Assembly: GCF_003931855.1 (NCBI RefSeq)
Contig: NZ_CP034248.1
Location: forward strand, 4,464,001-4,528,000
Direction of reading: 5' to 3'
Source: Paenibacillus lentus
Lineage (GTDB): Bacteria; Bacillota; Bacilli; Paenibacillales; Paenibacillaceae
DNA: 64,000 nucleotides
Of the stretch, positions 35,987-44,676 are shown piece by piece. The notes below the pieces were generated by a model, which had not been told where the DNA came from, searched no databases, and worked only from the letters and a program-made list of their open reading frames with translations. The stretch's first letter is position 1. Every line of letters begins with the position of its first letter. A program made the translations under genes and the position numbers.

Positions 35987-36955
35987 ATGAAGCTGGAGAG
36001 ATTGATGGCGATTACAATGATCTTGCTGAATCGCAAGCGCGTCCAAGCGCATGAATTGGCCGAGCAGCTGCAGGTATCGCTACGGACGGTCTATCGCGAC
36101 CTAGAATCGCTTAATCTCGCCGGAATCCCCATCGTATCCTACACGGGGGCGGAGGGCGGCTTCGAGATTATGGACAGCTTTCGGCTTGATCGCCAGCTGC
36201 TGTCGTACGACGAATTGATGTCGCTCACAATCGCACTGCAAGGCCTGCAATCTACAGGAACGATGAACGAGAACAAGATGGAGCGGCTCATGGATAAAGT
36301 CGGAGCTCTGGTCGCTCGGGCGGAACAAGGGCGGATGGATGACAGGGAGCGAATTCAGATTGACTTTTCACCCTGGAGACACAGTAAAGCCGATCGCGCC
36401 AAATTCGAATTGCTGCGGCAGGCGGCCTTGGAGCGCCGCGTCGTCGTTTTTACCTATGTGGACGGCAAGGGTGAGGTCACGACCGCTCGTTCCGTGGAAC
36501 CCATGGAGATTGCGTTGAAGGGCTATGTCTGGTATTTGTACGGCTACTGTCTTAGGCGGAACGATTACCGCACGTTCCGGCTTTCGCGCATCCGGGAACT
36601 GCAGACGACTCCGAAGCTTTTCGAACGGAAGCAACTGACTCGTTCCGACAGCCCGAAGGAGGTCTGTCAGACTCCTGTATACGGGACGACGCTGGAATTA
36701 GTGCTCCGGTTCGAGGGAGGGGGGAAGGCCGCCGCATCCGATCACTTCGAAGAACATGAGCTGGAATGGCAGTCGGACGGTTCGTTAATCGTGCGGGCGA
36801 CGTTGCCGGACAAGCCTTGGATCATCGGCTATTTGCTTCATTTTCGCACGGACGTCATCGTCCTCGAGCCCCACCGGATTGCCGAGAAGCTAAGGGATGC
36901 GGCGCTCTCAATCGCATCGTTGTACGAGAATTCGCCGGAAACCGACAATGGGTAA
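35987..36955 (+). CDS. WYL-domain transcriptional regulator (YafY-like)
   Basis: A 322-residue protein with an N-terminal DeoR-type HTH (LLNRKRVQAHELAEQLQVSL, then RTVYRDLESLNLAGIPI), a linker, and a WYL domain (about 140-225) with KGYVWYLYGYCLRRNDYRTF and FRLSRIRELQTT. A WCX-like C-terminal extension follows. WYL domains bind single-stranded nucleic acid or small ligands and control DNA-damage or phage-response genes, among others. It is co-transcribed with the ferredoxin/MBL fusion and probably regulates it, perhaps through the palindrome at 34941. Confidence 0.92.
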   Translation: MKLERLMAITMILLNRKRVQAHELAEQLQVSLRTVYRDLESLNLAGIPIVSYTGAEGGFEIMDSFRLDRQLLSYDELMSLTIALQGLQSTGTMNENKMERLMDKVGALVARAEQGRMDDRERIQIDFSPWRHSKADRAKFELLRQAALERRVVVFTYVDGKGEVTTARSVEPMEIALKGYVWYLYGYCLRRNDYRTFRLSRIRELQTTPKLFERKQLTRSDSPKEVCQTPVYGTTLELVLRFEGGGKAAASDHFEEHELEWQSDGSLIVRATLPDKPWIIGYLLHFRTDVIVLEPHRIAEKLRDAALSIASLYENSPETDNG

Positions 36956-36959
36956 GAGT

Positions 36960-36992
36960 AAAGAGAGGTTCTCGCCTCTCTATTTATTTTTT
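36960..36992 (+). terminator. Terminator after the WYL regulator
   Basis: AGAGAGGTTCTCGCCTCTCT followed by ATTTATTTTTTT. Confidence 0.75.
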
Positions 36993-36999
36993 TAGGCTC

Positions 37000-37402
37000 T
37001 GTTAAATCTCAGTGTTGATTTGGTGGCTATTTTTGATGACATTGAACCGACGGGCAGGATAATTGAGTCAGATACCCAATCGCTTTGAGAAATAAAATTT
37101 CAGGGGTGAAGCTACGTGGATAATATGATTGAAAAACTCAAGAACATTATGGTGGATTGTGTAGGGGGATTATGAACAAGTACTCATGTTACTCCTATAA
37201 GGGAAAAGGAAAAGTGGAGCATACGCCCCACTTGTTAGCATCCTCGATATATCAGCTACGGAAGTCATTAATCGTCTTACAGTTGAAGAAGTCCAGCAAA
37301 TCAGCTTTCTATACCCTAACCCGTACTTGGAAATGGTTGGAAAATTGGCAGTTATAAAGGTTGTTAGACAGAAGCTTTGTTGATTGTCATGATTTCCGTT
37401 CA
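37000..37402 (+). pseudogene. Degraded ORF fragments
   Basis: No intact gene is seen here. Pieces look like decayed coding sequence: LVAIFDDIEPTGRIIESDTQ (37017-37088), a GTG at about 37122 giving VDNMIEKLKNIMVDCVGGL behind GGGGTG, and APLVSILDISATEVINRLTV...VGKLAVIKVVRQKLC, ending at a stop at 37383. I recognise no family. The boundaries to the AT-rich segment begin here. Confidence 0.35.
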
Positions 37403-39433
37403 TTAAATCGTAAATTTCTCGATTTCTTTTTGTAAATTTTGAGCGAGTTTTGCAAGATGTTCCGAAGCAACGGCCATTTCATTCATGGTTGAAGATTGTT
37501 CTTCTGTAATAGCTGATACATTTAATGTGTGTTCATTTGTTATTCTTGTTTGTTCATTGATTTCTTCTACGGTTACCGTGACATTTTTTAGTTTTTCGTA
37601 AGTGTTTATTGTATTTTGGCTAGTGGTTTCAATCATTTGTTTTAAGTCTTGAATAGCGCCTGCAATCGTATCAAACGTTCCCTCCGCTTGTTTTACAGAA
37701 ACAATACCATTTTGAGCAATGGAACGGCTTTGTTCCATCATATCAACAGCTCGATTCATTTCATCTTGAATATTCCGAACAAGGTCTTCAATATCTTTGG
37801 AAGCAACTCCGGTTTGTTCCGCAAGCTTCTTCACTTCATTGGCAACTACGGCAAAGCCTTTACCATGTTCTCCTGCTCGCGCTGCTTCAATAGCTGCATT
37901 TAAAGACAATAAATTGGTTTGTTCCGTAATCGATGAAATGAGTTGACTCATGCTCTCAATTTGTTCTGATTGCTCTTTTAATTTACCCATTAAACTTGCG
38001 CTATCTTCCACTTGGGTATGTAGCTGTGTTATATCATCGATAAATGTTCGGATATCCTTCGAGCCACCTGTGGCGACTTCTGAGGTTGAAACAGATTGTT
38101 GAACGGCGCCGTTCAACGTTGCTACGACCTGCTGCATATCCTCCGATAATAATGTTGTTACCGATTGTAATTGTTCACTGACAGATTGTTGCTTGCTGGT
38201 ATTTTCCGCAACATCTTGCATTGAAACGGCAACTGCCATTACCGATTGATTTACTTCTTGTACACTCGCTGTTAATTCTTCTGCAGTTGATGCAACCACT
38301 TCCGTTTCATCAGAAACCGCTTTCATCATATTTCCTAACGCTTGGACTGAACCGTTATAATAATTGGCCATTTCTCCAAATTCATCTTTTGTCTCGATGG
38401 ATATAGTTTTCGTTAAATCCCCATTTGCTAGATTACCTAAATTATGATTAATATTTCTTACTTCACTGCGAATATATCTCGCAATAACAAGTACGAACAA
38501 AGACATTAAAACGACTAATACCGTACTTACAGCAAACTGTTGATAAGTCATCTTTTGTTGCGCACTAAACAGTTCCTTCGTTGGCACAAGTAATACCGCT
38601 TTCCATGGCATGCCGTTAACTTGCTGATATTGCATGAAATGATCTTCACCATTAATTTTTGTCTGGATCAGGGCTGTATCATTCCCTAACTGTTCAAGTG
38701 AAATATTTAAATAGTCTTGAATCGTTTCTGTATTGACTTTTTCTTTATCAGGATGAGTTAAGAAGGTACCTTTGTCATCAATTAAAAAAGCATATCCACT
38801 TTCTCTAATTTTGATATCTGACACAATGGACTGGATCGAATTTAGGATATAATCCCCCGTAATGACTCCGATTGGCTTCGAATCATCTACCACTTGAACA
38901 CTAAATGAGATGAACATTTCCCCTAATGCCTCATCAAAATAAGGTTCTGTATGGTTTACTTGATTAGAAGTTAATCCTTTCGTATACCATTCTTGTGTAT
39001 AAAAATCATAGGAAGGTTCTTCATAAATATCGGTATAAACAGCCTTCCCCTCATCTTTATATATATAGGGGCCGAATATTTCTCCATTCGCGACCTCTTT
39101 TTCGTACCATAGTCCCATTCCGTAGGTTTCTTCATTTAAGGGAAGGATTTGCTCTACTAAACTTATGAAATTTTTTCTAGTCATTAAAGTATCTGATGAT
39201 TCCACAGCTGACTTCACACTGTAAATCAGTTGATTATGTGCATTAACTTTGTTTTCAACGGTATAAGTTACATTGTCGGCTAATAAAGACATTTCACTTT
39301 CAACCATTTTTTCGATTTCATTTGAAGTAATCTGATGATTCATGATTGCCATACCGATTAAGAAAATAGCAACAATAGGTATTAGTATTCCGATTTTCAT
39401 AAAAATTCTCATATTACCTAATATCTTTTTCAT
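37403..39433 (-). CDS. Methyl-accepting chemotaxis protein
   Basis: This 676-residue receptor has an N-terminal membrane helix (about 10-30), an extracytoplasmic dCache-type sensor domain (about 40-285) with [20 protein letters not shown] and [20 protein letters not shown], and a second helix (about 300-320). A HAMP domain and a long cytoplasmic coiled coil follow, with the conserved tip [20 protein letters not shown] and [18 protein letters not shown] in broken form. It senses a small molecule and controls CheA. The gene is more AT-rich than its left neighbours, and no che or fla genes are near, which suggests acquisition as part of the accessory segment. Confidence 0.95.
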   Translation of the reverse strand: MKKILGNMRIFMKIGILIPIVAIFLIGMAIMNHQITSNEIEKMVESEMSLLADNVTYTVENKVNAHNQLIYSVKSAVESSDTLMTRKNFISLVEQILPLNEETYGMGLWYEKEVANGEIFGPYIYKDEGKAVYTDIYEEPSYDFYTQEWYTKGLTSNQVNHTEPYFDEALGEMFISFSVQVVDDSKPIGVITGDYILNSIQSIVSDIKIRESGYAFLIDDKGTFLTHPDKEKVNTETIQDYLNISLEQLGNDTALIQTKINGEDHFMQYQQVNGMPWKAVLLVPTKELFSAQQKMTYQQFAVSTVLVVLMSLFVLVIARYIRSEVRNINHNLGNLANGDLTKTISIETKDEFGEMANYYNGSVQALGNMMKAVSDETEVVASTAEELTASVQEVNQSVMAVAVSMQDVAENTSKQQSVSEQLQSVTTLLSEDMQQVVATLNGAVQQSVSTSEVATGGSKDIRTFIDDITQLHTQVEDSASLMGKLKEQSEQIESMSQLISSITEQTNLLSLNAAIEAARAGEHGKGFAVVANEVKKLAEQTGVASKDIEDLVRNIQDEMNRAVDMMEQSRSIAQNGIVSVKQAEGTFDTIAGAIQDLKQMIETTSQNTINTYEKLKNVTVTVEEINEQTRITNEHTLNVSAITEEQSSTMNEMAVASEHLAKLAQNLQKEIEKFTI

Positions 39434-39747
39434 AAATCTGTCTGACCTCCCTAAGTTGTATGTTTATAATGCTACTTATCTACTACAGTAAAGCGAAAAA
39501 GAGTATCTAATTCGACTTTACTATAAAACATCATTAGATGTCTATTTCCTTTTATCTAATATCGGGATGGTATTGGGGTCGTTTTGTCTTAGGGTGGTTT
39601 AGGCATTAATGTAAGAGGTGGAAATATCGGTGGGCATTGTATGATAGCCTTGGTTTATTGAAAGGAGTAAAGCTGTAAAGGCATCGGTTGCAACCCGATG
39701 CCCTTATACTATGCATACTTAGTGCATGATTCATCTTACGCAGCAAA
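39434..39747. other. Intergenic region between MCP and ZinT-like gene
   Basis: About 310 bp, AT-rich on the left. It contains the terminator of the zinT-like gene (39680-39702). A GAAAGGAGTAAAGCTGTAA near 39660 is not followed by a credible ORF. Nothing else is seen. Confidence 0.5.
39680..39702 (-). terminator. Terminator after the ZinT-like gene
   Basis: GGCATCGG / CCGATGCC with a 7-nt loop; on the minus strand it is followed by TTTACAG. It lies about 45 nt past the stop. Confidence 0.65.
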
Positions 39748-40542
39748 TTAATGTGCATTCATTTCATCTACGATTTCTTCTCCACTCAAACTAGAAGGAT
39801 AATAGGTCGGCCAGTTTTCTAATTCTTTTAAAAGCGTGTCATGGTCTTCATCTCCAAAATAGATGTGGTAATGGTCTGCTTTAGTTGGATAAATACTATG
39901 ATCGCTGAATTGGACATGTGCGGGTACGCCATCTGCTTCCCCAACTAAATCAAATAAAAAGCGAACTCCTCTTTTTCCTGATTCATAAGTCAAAATTTCG
40001 TATCCATGGTACTCATATTCTCCCGTCTTTCCTTCTCCATTTTGATAAAAGGTTATCTTACTATCTTGAATAACGATGCGTTCAATGTCTGTTTTATATC
40101 CGGTGGAATAATATGCCTTGTACTCTTCAAAGGTTTTATCTTTTTTTGTTTCGGCTTTATTATGTAAGACCTCATCCAAACTTCCGTCCAACAAGTACGG
40201 ATAGACCGATTGCCAGTCCCCTCCCCAATCCGATAAGGCCCGGTCTTTAATCTCGCTATCTTCAAATATTCCTGCATATATTTCTTTCTGTTTCTCATCT
40301 CCGTGATGATGATTGGCATGGCTGTGATCGTGGGCATGATTATCGTGGTTATGGTTATGGTCATGCTCGTGGGCGTGCCCGTGCTCGTGGTCATGGTTAT
40401 GCTCATTTTGAAGATTACCTTCTACAGGTTCAGAAGAAACTGGAGCCTCTTTAATCGGCGCTTTCTCGTTGTCTTGACAACCTGTAAGCATGGCACCTAA
40501 TAGGCAAAGCACAGCTATGGATTGGATAAGTTTTTGTTTCAT
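39748..40542 (-). CDS. ZinT-like zinc-binding lipoprotein with His-rich linker
   Basis: This 264-residue lipoprotein starts at ATG 40542. A signal peptide with lipobox LGAMLTGC (Cys about 22) is followed by a linker (about 45-90) of HDHEHGHAHEHDHNHNHDNH-type repeats and then a ZinT/YodA domain (about 95-264) with YAGIFEDSEIKDRALSDWGG, DWQSVYPYL and HYHIYFGDE. The family binds zinc (and cadmium) at the cell surface and passes it to ABC importers; the His-rich linker should scavenge metal. It is normally Zur-controlled. No Zur box lies directly upstream here; a matching promoter is at 42.4 kb beyond an IS element. Confidence 0.92.
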   Translation of the reverse strand: MKQKLIQSIAVLCLLGAMLTGCQDNEKAPIKEAPVSSEPVEGNLQNEHNHDHEHGHAHEHDHNHNHDNHAHDHSHANHHHGDEKQKEIYAGIFEDSEIKDRALSDWGGDWQSVYPYLLDGSLDEVLHNKAETKKDKTFEEYKAYYSTGYKTDIERIVIQDSKITFYQNGEGKTGEYEYHGYEILTYESGKRGVRFLFDLVGEADGVPAHVQFSDHSIYPTKADHYHIYFGDEDHDTLLKELENWPTYYPSSLSGEEIVDEMNAH

Positions 40543-40687
40543 AAATAAATTCACTCCCACTATAAATTAATATTTTCTCGCTCTTTCTCACATTTCCTTA
40601 GAATTTTAACATTGACTACCTCGAGAGGTGGATATAACGGGAAGTTTATTGAATTTATTTCCTTTCGGCAGTGTGCGGGAACAGAGA
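40543..40687. other. Upstream flank of the zinT-like gene
   Basis: AT-rich sequence from the IS end to the gene start, with AAAGGAAATAAATTC and AAGGAAATGTGAG on the minus strand. No promoter of its own was recognised. Confidence 0.4.
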
Positions 40688-40689
40688 TT

Positions 40690-40955
40690 GGAATGGATTT
40701 TCCAAAAAAAAGTGGTTTCCGTATGATCGCACCTTGGATATCCACAACACTTCCTTGATGGTTTACCCTCCCATGTCACACGGGGTCTATGCCCTTACAT
40801 TCCTTCGTTCTACCTCTCAAGGGGTGGACGCCGTTTCTCGCTCCTTTACTGGGTCGTTGCCCTTATGGAATAGTTCCTGCGGCTGATCCGTGCTTCCATT
40901 GTCTCTGTATTGATCCTAAGCATATAGTGAGTCTATCGACCTGAACGTGATTGAT
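40690..40955 (-). ncRNA. Candidate bridge (seek) RNA region of the IS1111-type element
   Basis: The 3' noncoding end of the transposase gene is about 265 nt long with no ORF and many complementary short segments (for example AAGGGCATAGACCCC and CCTTGAGAGG...CGAAGG). IS1111-group elements encode their target-choosing RNA in this position. The RNA limits and guide loops were not determined; this is inferred from position and family. Confidence 0.45.
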
Positions 40956-42251
40956 TTAAGCAGCCAACTGAAGCTGAGTCCGGCGAACCGGTCCTAAGAC
41001 ATCAGCGGCATTGTATACGATTTTCCTTGTGCCTAACGTGTGTAAAATGCGAATCAGTTTTCCACAAAGCGCCACAATAGACTGTTTCTTTTTCAACGGA
41101 TTGACCTGACGCTGCGTATAATACTGATGCATCGCTTTAAACTCCGGGTTCTTTGCCACCATGGGCAACACGGCTCGGAAAAGTAGTGCTCGAAGACGTG
41201 ATCGACCTCGTTTGCTGATCGTCGTTCGACCCTTTTTCTTTCCAGAACTGTTTTCTCGCAGGTTAAGTCCCGCGAGACGGATAATCTGTTGACCGTGGCT
41301 ATACCGAGATAGGTCACCGGTTTCTGCTAGGAAGCCAGCAAGTGTCGTGATTCCTACACCCGGAATAGTGAGCATTTCCTGTGTGCCAGGAATCTGTTTG
41401 AGTAATAACTCCACTTGATTCATGATCTCTTCCAGTTGTTGTGTAAATAAGGCGTACTGTTGCATCCAAGTGTGTAACTCTAACTTAGCAGCAGTGGTAC
41501 CTTCTGTGAGTCCAATGGATTCAGAGGCAGCTTCCACAAGCTTTTCAGCTCGCTTTATCCCTACGGCTCGCTGTACGTCTTGCTTCCATCGCCCGAGGAT
41601 CGCAGTGGCGCCAAGGGCTACGATCTCTTGCGGCAATGGAAACTCAGTCAACGTGACGAGCGCGGCTTTGCCCTCCCAGCTCTTAAAAACGTTGTTAAAC
41701 TCCGGGAAAAACCGATCGAGCCAGTTTTGAATCCGTCTTTGGACTTGCCCCAAACTGACCATCGTTTTCTCACGCATATTCATGAGAATTCTCAAATCTG
41801 CGTAAACGCTAGTCGGTAGTTGGGGTTCGGTATAGTGACCGTTACGGACAAGATCCGCAATCACTTTGGCATCCTTGTAGTCATTTTTAGTCTGGGAGTT
41901 ATCCTCCAGTTCCTTGCTCTTATGCACATGATGAGGATTCACGACCACGATACGAATGCCCTTGTCTTGCAAGAACTCAGCCAGGGGAAACCAGTAGTGT
42001 CCGGTGGGCTCAATGCCAAACACAATATCTGTTTTGGCGTACTGCCTCTGCAATGCCTTCATCCACGATACGAGTTTCGAGAGTCCCTTACGGCTGTTTT
42101 CAAATACACAGTCTTTGCCAAGCTCGATTCCGCGAAAATCGATCGCTCTGGCAACATGGGTGTCCTTTGCAATATCTGCACCGACAACCAAGGTTTGATC
42201 TGTAATGTCCAAAATGCGTTGATTCTGTTTCTCTTTTAGCTTATACTTCAT
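40956..42251 (-). CDS. IS110-family transposase (DEDD)
   Basis: This 431-residue recombinase has an N-terminal RuvC-like DEDD domain: LVVGADIAKDTHVARAIDFR (first Asp), FGIEPTGHYWFPLAEFL (Glu), and VNPHHVHKSKELEDNSQTKN followed by DYKDAKVIADLVRNGHY (Asp pair). The C-terminal Transposase_20 domain has MLTIPGVGITTLAGFLAETG, LAGLNLRENSSGKKKGRTTI and the catalytic Ser in SKRGRSRLRALLF. It carries out RNA-guided insertion. GAAGGAGG precedes the ATG. The gene is intact. Confidence 0.95.
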   Translation of the reverse strand: MKYKLKEKQNQRILDITDQTLVVGADIAKDTHVARAIDFRGIELGKDCVFENSRKGLSKLVSWMKALQRQYAKTDIVFGIEPTGHYWFPLAEFLQDKGIRIVVVNPHHVHKSKELEDNSQTKNDYKDAKVIADLVRNGHYTEPQLPTSVYADLRILMNMREKTMVSLGQVQRRIQNWLDRFFPEFNNVFKSWEGKAALVTLTEFPLPQEIVALGATAILGRWKQDVQRAVGIKRAEKLVEAASESIGLTEGTTAAKLELHTWMQQYALFTQQLEEIMNQVELLLKQIPGTQEMLTIPGVGITTLAGFLAETGDLSRYSHGQQIIRLAGLNLRENSSGKKKGRTTISKRGRSRLRALLFRAVLPMVAKNPEFKAMHQYYTQRQVNPLKKKQSIVALCGKLIRILHTLGTRKIVYNAADVLGPVRRTQLQLAA

Positions 42252-42382
42252 TTGAGCGTCCTCCTTCTAATTAGGGCAGTGAATGGTTCGCATTCCAAGA
42301 CCCAGCATACAGGAGGCGCTTTTTTTGTTCAAATCTCATATTAATTCATTACAGGAATAGCTCCTTCTTCCTTTTTTACTCT

Positions 42383-42401
42383 AATCGTAATGATTACTAT
42401 T
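42383..42401 (-). promoter_or_regulatory. Zur-like box, promoter-proximal
   Basis: AATCGTAATGATTACTATT closely matches the Bacillus Zur consensus (AAATCGTAATNATTACGATTT). It lies just downstream of the -10 element on the minus strand, a good repressor position. Confidence 0.8.
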
Positions 42402-42412
42402 TACCCTTTGCG

Positions 42413-42441
42413 AATATACTATGTTTTGAATTTAATGTCAA
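42413..42441 (-). promoter_or_regulatory. Sigma-A promoter flanked by Zur boxes
   Basis: Minus strand TTGACA (42441-42436), 17 bp, TATATT (42418-42413). Near-perfect. It directs transcription leftward into the IS110-type element and toward the zinT-like gene beyond it. GAAGAAGGAG lies downstream at about 42355-42365. Confidence 0.85.
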
Positions 42442-42444
42442 TAT

Positions 42445-42465
42445 AAATCGTAATAATTACTATTA
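42445..42465 (-). promoter_or_regulatory. Zur-like box, upstream of -35
   Basis: AAATCGTAATAATTACTATT is nearly identical to the Zur consensus. It lies just upstream of the -35, so the promoter is bracketed by two operators. Confidence 0.82.
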
Positions 42466-42545
42466 AAATAAAAAGCAGACTAACAAAAGTAGGCTCTGCC
42501 ATCCGTGACAGAACCTAGGTTTACAGATTTACATTCTGTTTTCTG

Positions 42546-42902
42546 TTATTCTTGAGAATCGTTAAGATAATATTGTAAGGACTGATAAGGGGACATTTTA
42601 ATAGATTTCTTAGCAGCCTGCTTCACCCCCCTTCTATTCGCGAGGTATTCATTAGGGGACAAAACGTGAATCAGCTCATTAGCCATATCATCGAAGGAAG
42701 TCGGTTGAGGAACTTGCTCATGCTGAAGCAGCAATACATATTTTTTTAGAATAGACTTAATTTCATTGAATTGCTCCCCATTTAATCCATTTGCAATTAT
42801 CCAATCCCAGAGACGATACTGTTCTGGTTCAAGTGTAATTTGACGCAACAAGTTTACGTATAATTCCAATCGCTGTACTTTTTCCTCTAAGGATTCAGGC
42901 AA
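42546..42902 (-). CDS. DUF1878-family protein
   Basis: A 118-residue cytoplasmic, mostly helical protein starting at TTG 42902 behind AGAGGTGATACAA. It reads LEEKVQRLELYVNLLRQITL, then PEQYRLWDWIIANGLNGEQF, matching the DUF1878 pattern of Bacilli. Function unknown. It lies on the minus strand upstream of the Zur-type promoter region; a hairpin separates them. It is not disrupted by either neighbouring IS. Confidence 0.8.
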   Translation of the reverse strand: MPESLEEKVQRLELYVNLLRQITLEPEQYRLWDWIIANGLNGEQFNEIKSILKKYVLLLQHEQVPQPTSFDDMANELIHVLSPNEYLANRRGVKQAAKKSIKMSPYQSLQYYLNDSQE

Positions 42903-43124
42903 ATTGTATCACCTCTTTTATCTAATTTATTAAACCTAGAACATTCGGAGTAAGTTCTTCTATCCAATTTCCCTATGGAATTCCGGAAAGTTCTGTACGG
43001 CAATTTGACCTACCTTATTGATCATCGGTTATTCACCCCCTTTTCAATATCGATTGCCCTATAAGATGAATTAAAGAATGCCCTACATCCATTTCAATAT
43101 TCAGCTTATATAAATGGATTTATA
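42903..43124. other. Intergenic region between DUF1878 gene and IS1182-type element
   Basis: A 21-codon minus-strand ORF (43025-42960, MINKVGQIAVQNFPEFHREI) follows GGGGGTGA. Its first nine residues look like the start of VOC-family proteins, so it may be a truncated remnant. Not called as a gene. Confidence 0.35.
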
Positions 43125-44669
43125 CAGACTGTTGAAAAAGCCCCTATCTAGATCACATTACCGCATTAATTTGGTATAATATAGGTAATATATTGAAAGT
43201 GTGGTGCGCGAGTTGCCTAACATTCAACAAGATAGAAATCAAATTGAATTGGTTAGTATAGATATGCTTGTACCAAAAGATCATTTACTACGAATCATTG
43301 ATGAAAACGTAGATTTTTCATTTATTACGGAGATGACTCGCCCCTACTATCACGGCACATTAGGGAGGCCTCCAATTCACCCGATTCGCCTTTTCAAAAT
43401 GATGCTGATTGGTTATTTGTATGGCATTCACTCCGAAAGGCAATTAGAGCAAGAAATTAAAACGGACGTAGCCTACCGCTGGTTCCTTGGTCTAGGCTTA
43501 ACGGATCCTGTGCCGGATCACTCGACGATTAGTTACAACCGTAATGTGCGATTCAAAGGATCTACCATTTTTCAAGACATTTTTGACGAAGTAGTCCGTT
43601 TGGCCATCCGTCATAACATGGTAGGGGGACGTGTTCTCATTACTGATTCAACGCACATCCAAGCTAACGCGAATAAAAATCGTTCATCGATGCAAGTTGT
43701 GACGGAAACGCCCCTTGAATATTTAAAAGAATTGGAGACAGCTGTTAATCAAGAACGAGAGCGTCATGGAAAAAAGCCGCTGCCGCCCGTGAAAAACGAA
43801 ACGATTGAAAAAAAACTGCGAGTGAGTAACACCGATCCAGAAAGTGGCTTTATGAAGCGTAAAGGCAAACCCGAAGGGTTTTATTATTTGGATCATCGTA
43901 CAGTCGATCACAAATTCAATCTCATTACGGATGTCCATGTTACCCCTGGAAATGTGAATGACTCAACCGTTTATATAGAAAGACTTCAAAGACAGATCGA
44001 TACATTTGACTTTCACAATACGTTAGAAGCTGTTGCTTTGGATTCAGGATATATGACGCCCTACATATGCAAAAAAACAAGCGAGATGGGTATTTTCAGT
44101 GTCATCGCTACTCGTAATGCCCCTACAGCAGAGGGGACTATACCCAAAGAAGAGTTTTCCTATGACCCGCAACAAGACGCTTATATATGTCCCAATGGAT
44201 CTAAGCTGACTTACCACACAACCAATCGCAATGGATACAAAGAATATATGTCCAACCCTGACTTATGTGGCCAATGCCCATTATTGGATAGCTGTACATC
44301 AAGCAAAAATCGTAAACGTAAAATTCAGCGGCATGTTTGGGAAGGGTTTAAAGAGCGAGTAGAAGCGAATTACCGTAGCTCTTCAGGACAGATCTTGTAT
44401 AAGCTCCGTTGTAAAACAGTTGAGCGAAGCTTCGCGGATGCCAAAGTGCTCCATGGGCTTCGCATTTCCCGTTTGCGTGGCCGGGAAAAAGTGCAGGAAC
44501 AAGCACTGATGACTGCCATAGTGCAGAACATTAAGAAAATAGCAAGGCACCTAGCCAAGCTTTTTTCTCGTACAAACGGGAACTCACCTTATATTTTAAT
44601 CCTTTCGATTCTGGATTTCCGTGGAAAGTATGTTTTCTTGCATAGAAAATCAATTACTTCAACAGTCTG
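43125..44669 (+). mobile_element. IS1182-family insertion sequence, 1545 bp
   Basis: A perfect 12-bp inverted repeat, CAGACTGTTGAA (43125-43136) and TTCAACAGTCTG (44658-44669), bounds one transposase gene. The 7-bp direct repeat ATTTATA flanks it (43118-43124; 44670-44676), the mark of a clean insertion. The gene is intact, so the element could be active. Confidence 0.9.
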
Positions 44670-44670
44670 A
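43201..44670 (+). CDS. IS1182-family transposase
   Basis: This 489-residue DDE transposase starts at GTG 43201 ([20 protein letters not shown]). The N-terminal DUF772-type domain reads [20 protein letters not shown] and [18 protein letters not shown]. The catalytic core has [15 protein letters not shown] (Asp), [11 protein letters not shown] (Asp) and [19 protein letters not shown] (Glu). A cysteine cluster ([10 protein letters not shown]) lies before the Glu. The frame runs through the right inverted repeat: its TGA stop uses the last two bases of the IS plus the first base of the target duplication. Confidence 0.95.
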   Translation: MVRELPNIQQDRNQIELVSIDMLVPKDHLLRIIDENVDFSFITEMTRPYYHGTLGRPPIHPIRLFKMMLIGYLYGIHSERQLEQEIKTDVAYRWFLGLGLTDPVPDHSTISYNRNVRFKGSTIFQDIFDEVVRLAIRHNMVGGRVLITDSTHIQANANKNRSSMQVVTETPLEYLKELETAVNQERERHGKKPLPPVKNETIEKKLRVSNTDPESGFMKRKGKPEGFYYLDHRTVDHKFNLITDVHVTPGNVNDSTVYIERLQRQIDTFDFHNTLEAVALDSGYMTPYICKKTSEMGIFSVIATRNAPTAEGTIPKEEFSYDPQQDAYICPNGSKLTYHTTNRNGYKEYMSNPDLCGQCPLLDSCTSSKNRKRKIQRHVWEGFKERVEANYRSSSGQILYKLRCKTVERSFADAKVLHGLRISRLRGREKVQEQALMTAIVQNIKKIARHLAKLFSRTNGNSPYILILSILDFRGKYVFLHRKSITSTV

Positions 44671-44676
44671 TTTATA

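Larger units (their letters stand above)
40680..42310 (-). mobile_element. IS110-family (IS1111-type) insertion sequence
   Basis: Approximate limits. A single DEDD transposase gene lies on the minus strand with 40 nt of 5' flank and about 265 nt of 3' noncoding sequence. A subterminal inverted repeat, CATTCCAA (42291-42298) against TTGGAATG (40688-40695), marks the ends, as in the IS1111 subgroup. No target duplication is expected for this family. It interrupts the leader between a Zur-like promoter (42413-42441) and the zinT-like gene. Confidence 0.7.
42311..42545. other. Zur-type control region and DUF1878 hairpin
   Basis: This stretch holds two Zur-like boxes, a consensus promoter between them (listed separately), and an AGGTTCTG / CAGAGCCT hairpin (42493-42520) that may end the DUF1878 transcript. 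Confidence 0.6.

Noticed and set aside
39434-39560. Possible sigma-D promoter for the chemotaxis receptor
   Set aside because: TAAAGTCGAATTAGATA only loosely resembles the sigma-D -35/-10 pattern and the spacing is wrong.
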